From assembly GCF_004798705.1 (NCBI RefSeq), contig NZ_CP039290.1:868001-932000 (forward strand): a stretch of DNA of 64,000 nt, given 5' to 3'. The position numbers and the translations under genes are program-made. This document shows, piece by piece, positions 1-8,363 of the stretch. Origin of the DNA: Arthrobacter sp. PAMC25564 (GTDB lineage: Bacteria > Actinomycetota > Actinomycetes > Actinomycetales > Micrococcaceae). Position 1 is the first letter of the stretch. Each line of letters begins with the position of its first letter. The notes beneath the pieces were generated by a model. The model did no database searches, was not told the DNA's origin, and saw nothing but the letters and a program-made list of their open reading frames with translations.

Positions 1-1
1 G

Positions 2-187
2 CCGGGCCACTGGGACGGCCGGCTGATCTGGCAGCTCGCCGCGGCCGGATCCCTGGTCATCGCGTGGAAGGAGCTGCCCGTTGAGCAGCTCAACGCGGCC
101 GAAGCGGGGTACCACGCCGCGTTCGTGGAAGAGTACGGCCGGCTGCCGTTCGCCAACCTGGTCCAGGCACGGGTTAAGGGTGTTTAG
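2..187 (+). CDS. C-terminal end of an unrecognised protein (cut by window start)
   Basis: An open frame enters from the left edge and stops at TAG 185-187, leaving 61 residues. The visible part is rich in Ala, Leu and Trp (WDGRLIWQL near its start, then AWKELP and YGRLPFANLVQ) and looks like a soluble alpha-helical C-terminus. Codon use is typical for this genome. No family is recognised and the start is outside the window. Confidence 0.5.
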   Translation, partial: PGHWDGRLIWQLAAAGSLVIAWKELPVEQLNAAEAGYHAAFVEEYGRLPFANLVQARVKGV

Positions 188-301
188 CGGCCGAAGGTGA
201 ACCGCCCGGCCACGGTTGAGGAAGCGGACCCTGCCAGCCGCGGGATTAAATGTCTGTCCTCCAAGAATTAATTGTTGTTCCCCAGTGCTCCCTCATGTTC
301 C

Positions 302-331
302 TTGACTTAGCAGGTCAAAGTAGGGCAGTGT
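302..331 (+). promoter_or_regulatory. candidate promoter for the Fic gene
   Basis: TTGACT (302-307) is a strong -35 hexamer. An 18-base spacer leads to CAGTGT (326-331), a poor -10. The stretch lies in the 181-base, relatively AT-rich gap before the Fic gene. The -35 is convincing and the -10 is not. Confidence 0.3.
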
Positions 332-368
332 CTTAAATGTTTGGACCTCTAGGTGAAAGTATTGCGCC

Positions 369-1514
369 ATGCTGCCCATCAATTACCCCGAGTTCCCATT
401 CAGCTCCCCGCTGGCGAAAGCGATCATTCAGCTGGAGCGGGTCCGTGGAGAGTTGGGCGATGGCACCACCCCTCCTGCTGTATTCGCACAGTTGAGGTCG
501 CTGTTCCAACTGCTGTCGACGATCATGAGTGCCCGGATCGAAGGGAACCGCACTTCGATTGTTGATGCCGTGGCAGGGGTCGCGGCGTCTGGCATGGATG
601 AACTACGAGCCAATGACGAAGTGCAGGAGATCATCCAGCTTCACGAAGCAACGGCGTTTGTGGATAGCACCGTTGAGCGGGGCACCACTCTCAGTCATGG
701 CTTCGTCCGGGAACTTCACCGTATCGCAGTCACCGGGCTGGAGCGGGAAGGTGACAAAACGCCCGGGGCCTACAGGCTGAGTGATGTGACCATTAGTGGA
801 TCACACCATCGTCCTCCCGCTCCTGGCGATGTGCACAGCGATATGACGCTGCTTCTGGACTTCATCAATGCAGATGTTGAGCAGAATTACGACCTCTTGA
901 AGATCGCTTTGGCCCACCACCGATTTGTGTGGATACACCCGTTCGGCAATGGCAATGGACGCGTGGGCCGGCTGCTTACTTACGCGGCTATGAGGCGCCA
1001 GGGATTTGCCGCCGCCGGTTACCGGGGTCTCAATCCCACCGCGGTCTTCGGGGAGAACCGGGAGCTCTACTACGAAAGGCTGGAGGATGCGGACTCCCTT
1101 GAGCCGGAGGCGCTGATCCGGTGGTCGACCTACGTGCTCGAGGGTCTCCTGTCCGATCTAAACAAGCTGTCGATGCTTGGAAAACAGGAATTCGTTATTG
1201 GGAAGCTGCTCTTGCCTGCTATCGCGCGCGGGTTACGCTCCGCGCGATTCACCGTCGCGGAGGCCCAAGCACTCTCGACCATAGCGAAGATCACCGAGGC
1301 GAAGGCCGCAGACCTGGCTCTGGCGTTCCCGGGGTCACCAGCGACACGTAGCCAGGCGATCCGCAAACTCTTGGACCGGGGAATCATCGAGCCAGTTGCC
1401 GAGGGCAAACGTGCCTATCGACTGCGCCTGGCACCCAGTGATCTGACTGGCTTGCTTGTGCGGGAACTCGACGAGCTGGATTTCCTGCCGAGGATTCTCC
1501 GCGACAGTGAGTAA
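369..1514 (+). CDS. Fic family protein, class II (N-terminal inhibitory helix)
   Basis: Predicted Fic-domain AMP transferase (nucleotidyl transfer to a protein target), 381 residues. The core motif HPFGNGNGRVGR begins at His190. It carries Asn where the canonical HxFx(D/E)GNGR motif has the metal-binding Asp or Glu. SARIEG at residues 54-59 fits the (S/T)xxxE(G/N) inhibitory motif, and its position before the Fic core makes this a class II autoinhibited Fic protein. The C-terminal 120 residues look like a winged-helix region, common in stand-alone Fic proteins. The ATG at 369 has a weak AGGTGA upstream; an earlier start in this frame is not supported. No antitoxin gene is adjacent, in keeping with built-in inhibition. 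It converges on the amidohydrolase with an 18-base gap. Confidence 0.88.
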   Translation: MLPINYPEFPFSSPLAKAIIQLERVRGELGDGTTPPAVFAQLRSLFQLLSTIMSARIEGNRTSIVDAVAGVAASGMDELRANDEVQEIIQLHEATAFVDSTVERGTTLSHGFVRELHRIAVTGLEREGDKTPGAYRLSDVTISGSHHRPPAPGDVHSDMTLLLDFINADVEQNYDLLKIALAHHRFVWIHPFGNGNGRVGRLLTYAAMRRQGFAAAGYRGLNPTAVFGENRELYYERLEDADSLEPEALIRWSTYVLEGLLSDLNKLSMLGKQEFVIGKLLLPAIARGLRSARFTVAEAQALSTIAKITEAKAADLALAFPGSPATRSQAIRKLLDRGIIEPVAEGKRAYRLRLAPSDLTGLLVRELDELDFLPRILRDSE

Positions 1515-1532
1515 GCAGACGAAGCGTCCGAG

Positions 1533-3032
1533 TTATACGCCGCTCCGGTGCGTGAACCGCCCCGCCACCAGTGTCGCAGCGACAGCCATGGAAGCGAACA
1601 CCGCGTCCGGCACGGCCAGCGGATCGCCGTCGAGCACCGCGATGTCGGCCGGATCGCCCACCCGGATCCTGCTCCGTCCGCGCGTCGACGCTGTCAGCGC
1701 CTCCTGCCGGGTGAGGGCCTGCTCCCGGTGCCACGGCGCTCGGCCGTCCCCGCGTGCCCGAGTGGTGGCCGCGGACATCGCGGTCCACGGCTCCAAGGGC
1801 GCCACCGGCGCATCGGAGCCCAGCGCCAGCGCAGCTCCGCCAGCCAGCAGCGACCGCAACGGGAACGCCCGGTCCGTGCGTCCGGCCCAGTTTGCCTCGG
1901 CAGCATCACGGTCATCCAGGGCATGGGCCGGCTGGACGCTTGCGGTCAGTCCCAGCTCGCCGAAGCGGGCGAAGTCCTGGCTGCGGACAAACTGGGCATG
2001 CTCAATCCGCCCGCGGATGCCGGCCGCTTCGAAAGCGTTCAGCGCCACCTCGTTGGCGGCGTCGCCGATCGCGTGCACCGCCGGGACGAACCCGGCCTCC
2101 CGGGCCCGGACCAGCAGCGCCACCAGCTCCGCCTCGCTCACGGTGAGCAGGCCCCGGCCGCCGTGCGGATACGGGTCCACGCAGTAGGCCGTGCGCGTGT
2201 TCAGGGAACCATCGATCAGCACCTTCAGCGGCCCCACCCGCAGCAGCCCGGCGCCGCCGCCGGGCTCCTGGCCGGTGCGCATGCCCTCCTGGATGGCCTG
2301 GTCCAGATCCTGCGGATAGACCCCCGCGTCCACCCGCAGGGAATCGAATCCGTCAGCCACTCGCCGCAGCCAGACGTCCCGGTTCCAGGTCATTTCGAAG
2401 TCGACAATCCCCACGACCCCGCGCGCGGCCGCCGCCCGGGCCGCGTCCCGGACCCAGGCGTCCACGACGGCGTCCGGCAAGCGGCCCAGCTCGCGGGTCA
2501 GCTCAAACGCGGGCTCTTCCCGGAGCAGGCCGGACTCATCCACCGCCACGCCGTAGCGGGAAGCCGCCGCACTGTTGAGCCAGACGCAGTGCAGGTCATG
2601 GCTGATCAGCGCCGTCGGACGGTCCCGGGTCACGCCGTCGAGCAGTTCGAGGCTGGGCACGTCCGCCCAGACGGAGTCGCGGAACCCGACGCCGACCACC
2701 GTTCCGGAGCTGCCGCCGTCGTCCGGAGGGCCGGCAAGACGGGAACGCACGACGTCGGCTGCCTCGCGGGCGGATCCGGCGCGGGACAGGTCGATCCGGT
2801 TGGCGGCGAGGGCCCACTGCGTCATGTGCACATGCTCATCCCACAGGCCCGGAATGGCGTACCGCCCGTCCAGGTCGATGATCCGGGACCCGGCGGGCAG
2901 CTCTGCTGCGGCTCCGGCGGGCGTGATCCGGGTGACCGCGCCGTCGGCGATGTGGATGTCACACGGTATAGTCCCGCCCGGCTGCCTGACGGAGGCGAGC
3001 ACGAGGCCAGGGGCGGCAGTGGTTTCAGCCAT
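1533..3032 (-). CDS. amidohydrolase family protein (YtcJ-like)
   Basis: Metal-dependent hydrolase of the amidohydrolase superfamily, 499 residues, with the usual YtcJ/Amidohydro_3 arrangement. A short N-terminal beta-sandwich part ends in IPGLWDEHVHM, whose HxH pair is the first metal-binding motif. A TIM barrel follows with a VHAIGD segment and a late GSDAPV Asp motif. A C-terminal sandwich ends with GDPADIAVLDGDPL, the closing signature of these enzymes. The substrate cannot be predicted. The chosen start is the ATG of MAETTAAP. The frame stays open further upstream, but that part is low-complexity and unlike the family. No clear ribosome-binding site precedes the ATG. Confidence 0.88.
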   Translation of the reverse strand: MAETTAAPGLVLASVRQPGGTIPCDIHIADGAVTRITPAGAAAELPAGSRIIDLDGRYAIPGLWDEHVHMTQWALAANRIDLSRAGSAREAADVVRSRLAGPPDDGGSSGTVVGVGFRDSVWADVPSLELLDGVTRDRPTALISHDLHCVWLNSAAASRYGVAVDESGLLREEPAFELTRELGRLPDAVVDAWVRDAARAAAARGVVGIVDFEMTWNRDVWLRRVADGFDSLRVDAGVYPQDLDQAIQEGMRTGQEPGGGAGLLRVGPLKVLIDGSLNTRTAYCVDPYPHGGRGLLTVSEAELVALLVRAREAGFVPAVHAIGDAANEVALNAFEAAGIRGRIEHAQFVRSQDFARFGELGLTASVQPAHALDDRDAAEANWAGRTDRAFPLRSLLAGGAALALGSDAPVAPLEPWTAMSAATTRARGDGRAPWHREQALTRQEALTASTRGRSRIRVGDPADIAVLDGDPLAVPDAVFASMAVAATLVAGRFTHRSGV

Positions 3033-3290
3033 AAGCAACAGGCTACGGGGTGAACGGCCGGCGACCGGGCCAAAACTCCGGACGCCAAAACTCCAGGCAA
3101 GGGCCTTTCGTCCCTTGTCCCTGCAACACCCACACGCCAAGCTGAACTTGGGCGGCTCCTGCACGGCCATTTGGGGGATGATCCGCCTTGTAAGCAGTAA
3201 ATGCAGTACCGGTCTCGCTACACCTTGGGGAAGGAAATGGCGGTTTGCACTTTCCCGCGCCAGCAGGAAAAGGCAGGAGACCACGACCAA

Positions 3291-3356
3291 ATGAACACGC
3301 ACACTGAACCTTTGGACATCAAGACATCCCGGATCTCGCCGGTCCGGGAGCCCTGA
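3291..3356 (+). other. possible 21-codon leader ORF in the 3033-3363 gap
   Basis: The 331-base gap between the divergent amidohydrolase and the STAS-like gene holds one small frame, ATG to TGA, of 21 codons ending seven bases before the next ATG. GGAG lies about 11 bases upstream of it. It may be a translated leader or chance. Nothing else was recognised in the gap. Confidence 0.2.
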
Positions 3357-3363
3357 GCGTCCC

Positions 3364-3714
3364 ATGGACGAGCACGTGAGGAATCCGCGGCTGAAGGTGA
3401 CGGTCCGGATCGATGAGAATCTACGAAAATCGCGGATCGAGGTGCATGGCGTGGTCACGGCCGCAAACATCCGTGCACTCTACGTCGTCTGCCGGCGCGC
3501 CACCATCAAACTGCCGAGTCACGAAATCGTCATTGACCTGGCCCACGCACGGGTATCGGCCGCCGCCATGGACGAACTCCGCGAACGTGCCCGGCTCTCG
3601 CTGCTGCACTCAGGGATCGACGCTTCGGAGACCCCGTGCCGGCTGAGCATCGTGGACCCACCCACCATCATCAAGACCAAGCCGACCATCATGAAAACCA
3701 AGGAGCACGTATGA
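3364..3714 (+). CDS. small STAS-like hypothetical protein
   Basis: A 116-residue protein. The central part alternates beta strands and helices (VHGVVTAANIRALY, then a hydrophobic strand EIVIDLAHARV followed by SAAAMDELRERA) in the manner of STAS or anti-sigma-factor-antagonist folds. No phosphorylatable-Ser motif stands out, so this is only a fold-level guess. The C-terminus contains an imperfect tandem repeat, TIIKTKP then TIMKTKE, encoded by near-duplicate DNA at about 3664-3702. The stop codon overlaps the ATG of the alcohol dehydrogenase (ATGA), so the two are translationally coupled. The AAGGAG that serves the dehydrogenase lies inside this repeat-derived tail. Confidence 0.6.
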   Translation: MDEHVRNPRLKVTVRIDENLRKSRIEVHGVVTAANIRALYVVCRRATIKLPSHEIVIDLAHARVSAAAMDELRERARLSLLHSGIDASETPCRLSIVDPPTIIKTKPTIMKTKEHV

Positions 3715-4766
3715 AAGCCCTCGTCTACGGCGGTCCCGGAGAAAAGTCCTGGACGGACGTCCCCGATCCCACCATCCAGAATCCCAGCGACGTGATTGTC
3801 AAGGTGGAGACCACCACCATTTGCGGCACAGACCTTCACATCCTCAAGGGTGATGTCCCCGCCGTGACCAAGGGCAGGATCCTGGGCCATGAAGGGGTCG
3901 GGACCATCACGGAGATCGGTTCCTCCGTCACCAGCCTCAAGGTCGGGGACCGGGTCATCATCTCCTGCATCAAGTCCTGCGGACACTGCGCCAACTGCAA
4001 GAGCGGCCTCTACTCCCACTGCCTGGGCGAGGAGGGCCAGTCCGGCATCGGCTGGGTCTTCGGGCACCTAATCGACGGCACCCAGGCCGAATACGTCCGC
4101 GTCCCCTACGCCGAGAATTCCCTCCACCTGCTGCCCGAGGGCGTCAGCGACGACCAAGCCGTTATGCTCTCCGATATCCTGCCCACCGGGTTCGAGATCG
4201 GCGTGCAGTACGGGCGGGTCAAGCCCGGGGACACCGTCGCCGTGATCGGTGCCGGCCCCGTCGGCCTGGCCGCGATCACCACCGCCGGCCTCTATGGCGC
4301 CGCCACCATCATCGCCGTCGACCTTGACGCCAACCGGCTGGAGAAGGCGCGCGAGTTCGGTGCCACCGACGTCGTCCTCTCCGGAGACGCGGACTGGAAG
4401 AAGCAGGTGCTGGCCCTGACCGACGGGCAGGGCGTGGACGTGGCCATCGAGGCGGTAGGCATCCCTGCCACCTTCAGCATGTGCACGGAGATCGTCCGGC
4501 CAGGCGGCAACATTGCCAACGTCGGCGTGCACGGCAAGTCCGTGGAACTTCATGTGGAAGATCTCTGGATCCAGAACATCAATATCAGCATGGGCCTGGT
4601 CAATGCGAACACCACCCCGATGCTGCTCAAGCTCGTGGCCCAGAAGAAGGTGCCGGCGGAGAAGTTCGCCACCCACCACTTCACCTTTGACCAGTTCATC
4701 GAGGCCTACGACACCTTCTCGCGCGCTGCGGAAACCAAGGCACTCAAGGTCGTGATCACTGCATGA
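3711..4766 (+). CDS. zinc-dependent alcohol dehydrogenase (MDR family)
   Basis: Medium-chain dehydrogenase/reductase, 351 residues, expected to oxidise an alcohol (or reduce a carbonyl) with NAD(P). Cys38 in the TICGTDLH motif and His60-Glu61 in GHEGVG are the catalytic zinc ligands. Cys90, 93, 96 and 104 form the structural zinc lobe. GAGPVGLAA is the Rossmann dinucleotide loop, followed by an Asp after the second strand (VDLDANR) that suggests NAD rather than NADP. The start is set at the ATG preceded by AAGGAG with a five-base spacer. The frame extends upstream but only inside the preceding gene. It resembles isopropanol/threonine-type dehydrogenases; the substrate is unknown. Confidence 0.92.
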   Translation: MKALVYGGPGEKSWTDVPDPTIQNPSDVIVKVETTTICGTDLHILKGDVPAVTKGRILGHEGVGTITEIGSSVTSLKVGDRVIISCIKSCGHCANCKSGLYSHCLGEEGQSGIGWVFGHLIDGTQAEYVRVPYAENSLHLLPEGVSDDQAVMLSDILPTGFEIGVQYGRVKPGDTVAVIGAGPVGLAAITTAGLYGAATIIAVDLDANRLEKAREFGATDVVLSGDADWKKQVLALTDGQGVDVAIEAVGIPATFSMCTEIVRPGGNIANVGVHGKSVELHVEDLWIQNINISMGLVNANTTPMLLKLVAQKKVPAEKFATHHFTFDQFIEAYDTFSRAAETKALKVVITA

Positions 4767-4841
4767 AGGCCCGAGTCAGGGCGGTCAGGCACCTGGCGGA
4801 ACCCCGAGTCCTGAAAAGGACCATCTGAAAGGACGGCCGCC

Positions 4842-6608
4842 ATGCGACCAGGCCGGATTGTCATGCTGGTGCTGGGCACGCTCAGCGCCCTTCTAGGCCT
4901 GGGGCTGCTGGCGGGCGCGGGCGCCACCGGGTGGGCCAACTACCAGCAGCGCGACGGCGGGTACTTCACCTCGCCCTCCGAACGTTTTTCGGCCGACTCC
5001 TATGCCCTGTCCTCCCCGCGCCTGGACATCATGACCCGCGGCGTGCCGGAGGCGGGGCCCATGGACATCGCCGGCAGCGTGATGCTCAGCGGCACGGCCG
5101 CCGACCCGGTCAAGGCAATCTTCATCGGCATCGCGCCCCGGTCCGATGTGGAGGCGTACCTGAGCAACGTCCAACATTCCGAGATCGTCGAGGTGCGGTT
5201 CAATCCGTTCCGGACGCAGTACCGTGAGGTTGCCGGCACCAGGGCCCCGGCACGGCCGGCCGACCAGCCGTTCTGGACGGCCTCCGCCACCGGGCCGGGA
5301 ACGCAGCAGCTCAAATGGGATCTGCAGTCCGGGACCTGGGCCGTGGTCATCATGAACGCCGACGCCAGCACCCCGGTGGCTTTTGATCTTCAGGCCGGTG
5401 CCCGCTCCGATCTGCTCGGGCCCATCTTCATCGGCCTGCTGATCAGTGGCATCGTCTTCCTGCTCATCGGCCTGCCCCTGATCGTCCTCGGCGCCGCGGG
5501 ACTGGGCCGCGCGGGACCGCCTCCGCTCCCGCCGGGGTATCCTGCACAGCCCTACGGGGCGCAGGCCCACGCCATGCAGCCGTATCCCGGCCAGCCCGGT
5601 CCCGGTCAAGCGTACGGGGCCCAGCCCTACCCAGCCCAACCCTACCCGGCGGCCGGCTACCCCGTCCCAGGGCAGCCAGCCTGGGGGAGCGCGCCCCCGG
5701 GGCCGTCCGCCCACATCTATCCGGCGCGGCTGAGCGGCTACCTGGATCCCAACCTCTCCCGCTGGATGTGGCTGGTGAAGTGGTTCCTCGTGATCCCGCA
5801 CTACGTCGTGCTGTTCTTCCTGTGGTTCGCCTTCATTGTCGTCACGATTGTGGCGTGGTTCGCGATCCTGTTCACCGGCCGCTATCCGCGCTCGCTGTTC
5901 AATTTCAACGTCGGGGTGATCCGCTGGAACTGGCGGGTGGCCTTCTACTCCTACGGGGCGCTCGGCACGGACCTGTACCCGCCCTTCACGCTGGCCCGCA
6001 CGGACTACCCGGCGGACTTCGACGTCGACTATCCCGAGCGGCTGTCCCGTGGCCTGGTGCTGGTCAAGTCCTGGCTGCTGGCAATCCCGCACCTGCTCAT
6101 CATCGGGGTGCTGACCGGCACGGCCAGGACCTGGACCTCCCGGGACGGCAACTGGGTCCAGGAAAGTATGGGACTATCCCTCATCGGGCTGCTGGTCCTG
6201 ATCGCCGGATTCATCCTGCTGTTCACCGGCGAGTACTGGAGGGGCATCTTCGACCTTCTGCTCGGCCTGAACCGCTGGATCTACCGCGTCATCACCTACG
6301 TGTCCTTGATGCGCGATGAATACCCGCCGTTCCATCTGGACATGGGGCCCGCCGATCCCGGGGACGTCCCCGCCATCGCCTACGGCGGCCCTCCCGCAGG
6401 CTCTGCCGCAGCCGCGCCGTATGCGCCGCCTGCTTCCGGACCGGGTCCCTCACCGGCCGCCGGCGGTCCCCCCGCCGGACCAGCCGGCTACTACGGCATC
6501 GGCGGTCCCGCGGCTTCCATCAACCCGGAGGATCACGGCGGTGCCGGCGCGCCGCAGGGCCCGAACGGCCCCGCGCAGCCAGGACCCGGCGCCCCGCCCG
6601 GACCGTAG
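4842..6608 (+). CDS. membrane protein with two DUF4389 domains
   Basis: A 588-residue multi-pass membrane protein. An N-terminal TM segment (about residues 6-28) is followed by an extracytoplasmic beta-rich region, a second TM (about 190-220), and a Pro/Tyr/Gln/Gly-rich linker with repeated AQPYP-type units. Two DUF4389 modules follow. The first has the typical YPARLSGYLDPNLSRWMWL entry and SLFNFNVGVIRWNWRV; the second has IFDLLLGLNRWIYRV. The C-terminus is again Pro/Gly/Ala-rich. AAAGGA precedes the ATG. DUF4389 has no established biochemical role, and the repeats suggest a cell-envelope location. Confidence 0.85.
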   Translation: MRPGRIVMLVLGTLSALLGLGLLAGAGATGWANYQQRDGGYFTSPSERFSADSYALSSPRLDIMTRGVPEAGPMDIAGSVMLSGTAADPVKAIFIGIAPRSDVEAYLSNVQHSEIVEVRFNPFRTQYREVAGTRAPARPADQPFWTASATGPGTQQLKWDLQSGTWAVVIMNADASTPVAFDLQAGARSDLLGPIFIGLLISGIVFLLIGLPLIVLGAAGLGRAGPPPLPPGYPAQPYGAQAHAMQPYPGQPGPGQAYGAQPYPAQPYPAAGYPVPGQPAWGSAPPGPSAHIYPARLSGYLDPNLSRWMWLVKWFLVIPHYVVLFFLWFAFIVVTIVAWFAILFTGRYPRSLFNFNVGVIRWNWRVAFYSYGALGTDLYPPFTLARTDYPADFDVDYPERLSRGLVLVKSWLLAIPHLLIIGVLTGTARTWTSRDGNWVQESMGLSLIGLLVLIAGFILLFTGEYWRGIFDLLLGLNRWIYRVITYVSLMRDEYPPFHLDMGPADPGDVPAIAYGGPPAGSAAAAPYAPPASGPGPSPAAGGPPAGPAGYYGIGGPAASINPEDHGGAGAPQGPNGPAQPGPGAPPGP

Positions 6609-6691
6609 CGACCCTCAGCCCCCTTGCCACCGGCCGCCGGCAAGAACATAGTTGAGGGAATTCACCACTCCGAGGCGGGAGGCAGGCGACG

Positions 6692-7468
6692 ATGCCGGAG
6701 AACGGAACGCCGGAAAGCGGTTTGCTGCATGGCAAGACGGCCCTCATCTACGGCGGGGGCGGGGCGATCGGCGGGGCCGTGGCGAGGGCCTTCGCGGCGG
6801 AGGGCGCGGCCGTCCACCTGGCCGGACGCACCGAAGCGCCGCTGGAGAAAGTAGCCCGGGATATCCAGGAGGCCGGCGGGAAGGCGGAAATCGCCGTCGT
6901 CGATGCCCTGGACGAAGAACAGGTGGATGCCTTCGTGGACCGCGTGGCCAAGAAGAGCAAGCGGATCGACATCTCCTTCAACGTGATCTCTTTTGGCGAC
7001 GTCCAGCAGCCGCTGATGGAAATCGACGTCGATGACTTCACCAGGCCCATTGCCCTGGCCACCCGCACCCAATTCCTCACCACGCGCGCGGCGGCCACCT
7101 ACATGATCAAGCAGCGCTCCGGCGTCGTCCTGATGTTCGGCGGCTCCGGACCGCAGACCCTCCCCGGGCTCGGCGGCTTCAAGGTGGCGCTGGACGCGCT
7201 GGAGGGACTGCGCCGGCAATGGTCACTGGAGCTGGGCCGGCACGGCGTGCGCGTGGTCACCATGGTTTCCGGGGGGATCGTCGAGACCATCCCCTGGCAG
7301 ACCGAGGGGCGGGAGGAGATCGTCGCGGAGATCACCAAAGCCGCCCACCTGAACCGCACCGCCACCCTCGCCGACGTCGGGAACGTGGCCTGCTTCGTCT
7401 CCTCGGACAAGGCGGGCGCCATTACCGACGCCACCGTCAACATCTCCAGCGGCGCGATCGTGGACTAA
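6692..7468 (+). CDS. SDR-type oxidoreductase lacking the catalytic Tyr
   Basis: A 258-residue Rossmann protein of the short-chain dehydrogenase family. The glycine-rich loop is YGGGGAIGGA, in place of the classical TGxxxGIG. HLAGRTE follows the second strand, with an Arg that would favour NADP. At the active site, PGLGGFKVALDAL aligns its Lys with the YxxxK Lys but has Leu where Tyr is expected. The enzyme is therefore atypical and may be catalytically altered or binding-only. Length and C-terminus (a late Asp-rich strand, then ITDATVNISSGA) are normal. GGGAGG upstream fits the ATG. Confidence 0.82.
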   Translation: MPENGTPESGLLHGKTALIYGGGGAIGGAVARAFAAEGAAVHLAGRTEAPLEKVARDIQEAGGKAEIAVVDALDEEQVDAFVDRVAKKSKRIDISFNVISFGDVQQPLMEIDVDDFTRPIALATRTQFLTTRAAATYMIKQRSGVVLMFGGSGPQTLPGLGGFKVALDALEGLRRQWSLELGRHGVRVVTMVSGGIVETIPWQTEGREEIVAEITKAAHLNRTATLADVGNVACFVSSDKAGAITDATVNISSGAIVD

Positions 7469-7597
7469 CAGCGTGGATTGACGTGATGATTTCCCTACCG
7501 CTGCCCGCCGGCTACACCGATGAAACATTCACAAGGCAGAATGGCAGGTGCGGTGCCATGTCCGGCAACCGCGAAACCGGATCGGGAGGCAGCAACC

Positions 7598-8317
7598 ATG
7601 TCGCCTAGTCTGCTGCCCCGTAAACACCTCAGCTGGCTGGCCGCGGTGGGACTGTTGATCTTCCTGTTGCCCGCCGCTGCGGCGCCCCCGCCGCAAATCC
7701 TCGGGACAGCCGCCCCGGGGATCCGGGTGGTCGTCGTGGGCGATTCGCTGAGCACCGGCCACGGGACCTCGCCCGAGGACGCCTGGCCTGCCCTGATCCG
7801 GACCGACCCGGTCCTGAGCGACTACCAGGTGGTCAACGCCGCCGAGAACGGCAGCGGTTACGTCACCGCCGGTGACTTCGACGGCACCTTCGGCAGCCAG
7901 GTGGACCAGTTCGTTACCCCCGATACCGGCGTGGTGGTCTTCTTCGGGTCCGAGAACGACATCGGTTACGCCCCGAGTGCCGTGGCCGACGCAGCATCCG
8001 CGGCGATCACCGACGCGGTGGCCCTCGCCCCGTCCGCAAAGATCATCGTCGTCGGTCCGCCGTCCTACCTGCCCGATCCTGACCCTGGGCTGCTGGCAGT
8101 CCGTGAACAGCTCAAGACCGCCGCGTCGGGAGCGGGAGCCGAGTTCGTGGACCCGATCGCCGAGGGCTGGATCAGCAATGACGTCGCGGATCTGATCGGT
8201 CCCGACGGCGACCACCCCACCGTCGCCGGCCAGCACTACCTCCTGGAACACATCGCCGCCGTCATCGAGCAGGCGTCAGCGGGCGCGCCGCCTGGGCTGG
8301 CCCGGGCCGCTGGATGA
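7598..8317 (+). CDS. secreted SGNH/GDSL-type hydrolase
   Basis: A 239-residue esterase/lipase-type hydrolase. The ATG preceded by GGGAGG starts a classic signal peptide (positive RKH, hydrophobic core LAAVGLLIFLLP, AAAA cleavage region), so export is expected. Block I is VVVGDSLSTGHG (nucleophile Ser), Gly is in NGSGYV, block III is FGSENDIG (Asn), and block V is DGDHPT (Asp-His). The frame is open to a more distant ATG at 7520, but that extension would bury the signal peptide. It lies directly after the SDR gene with a 129-base gap. It is a distant relative of the two SGNH genes at 44.6-47.3 kb, which lack signal peptides. Confidence 0.87.
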   Translation: MSPSLLPRKHLSWLAAVGLLIFLLPAAAAPPPQILGTAAPGIRVVVVGDSLSTGHGTSPEDAWPALIRTDPVLSDYQVVNAAENGSGYVTAGDFDGTFGSQVDQFVTPDTGVVVFFGSENDIGYAPSAVADAASAAITDAVALAPSAKIIVVGPPSYLPDPDPGLLAVREQLKTAASGAGAEFVDPIAEGWISNDVADLIGPDGDHPTVAGQHYLLEHIAAVIEQASAGAPPGLARAAG

Positions 8318-8351
8318 CCTGCCGCCCGGGCGTTCTCCAAGGAAGCGCCGC

Positions 8352-8357
8352 TATCAT
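8352..8357 (+). promoter_or_regulatory. -10 box of a probable leaderless promoter
   Basis: TATCAT lies six bases before the GTG start of the CtaG-like gene, which would put the transcript start at or next to the start codon. No ribosome-binding site is present. The -35 is not obvious. Confidence 0.4.
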
Positions 8358-8363
8358 AGGCCA

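Noticed and set aside
3033..3470. Open upstream extension of the amidohydrolase frame
   Set aside because: The added 146 residues are low-complexity, overlap the divergent gene and do not fit the family start.
3636..3710. Earlier start for the alcohol dehydrogenase
   Set aside because: It overlaps the STAS-like gene, while AAGGAG and the family both support the ATG at 3711.
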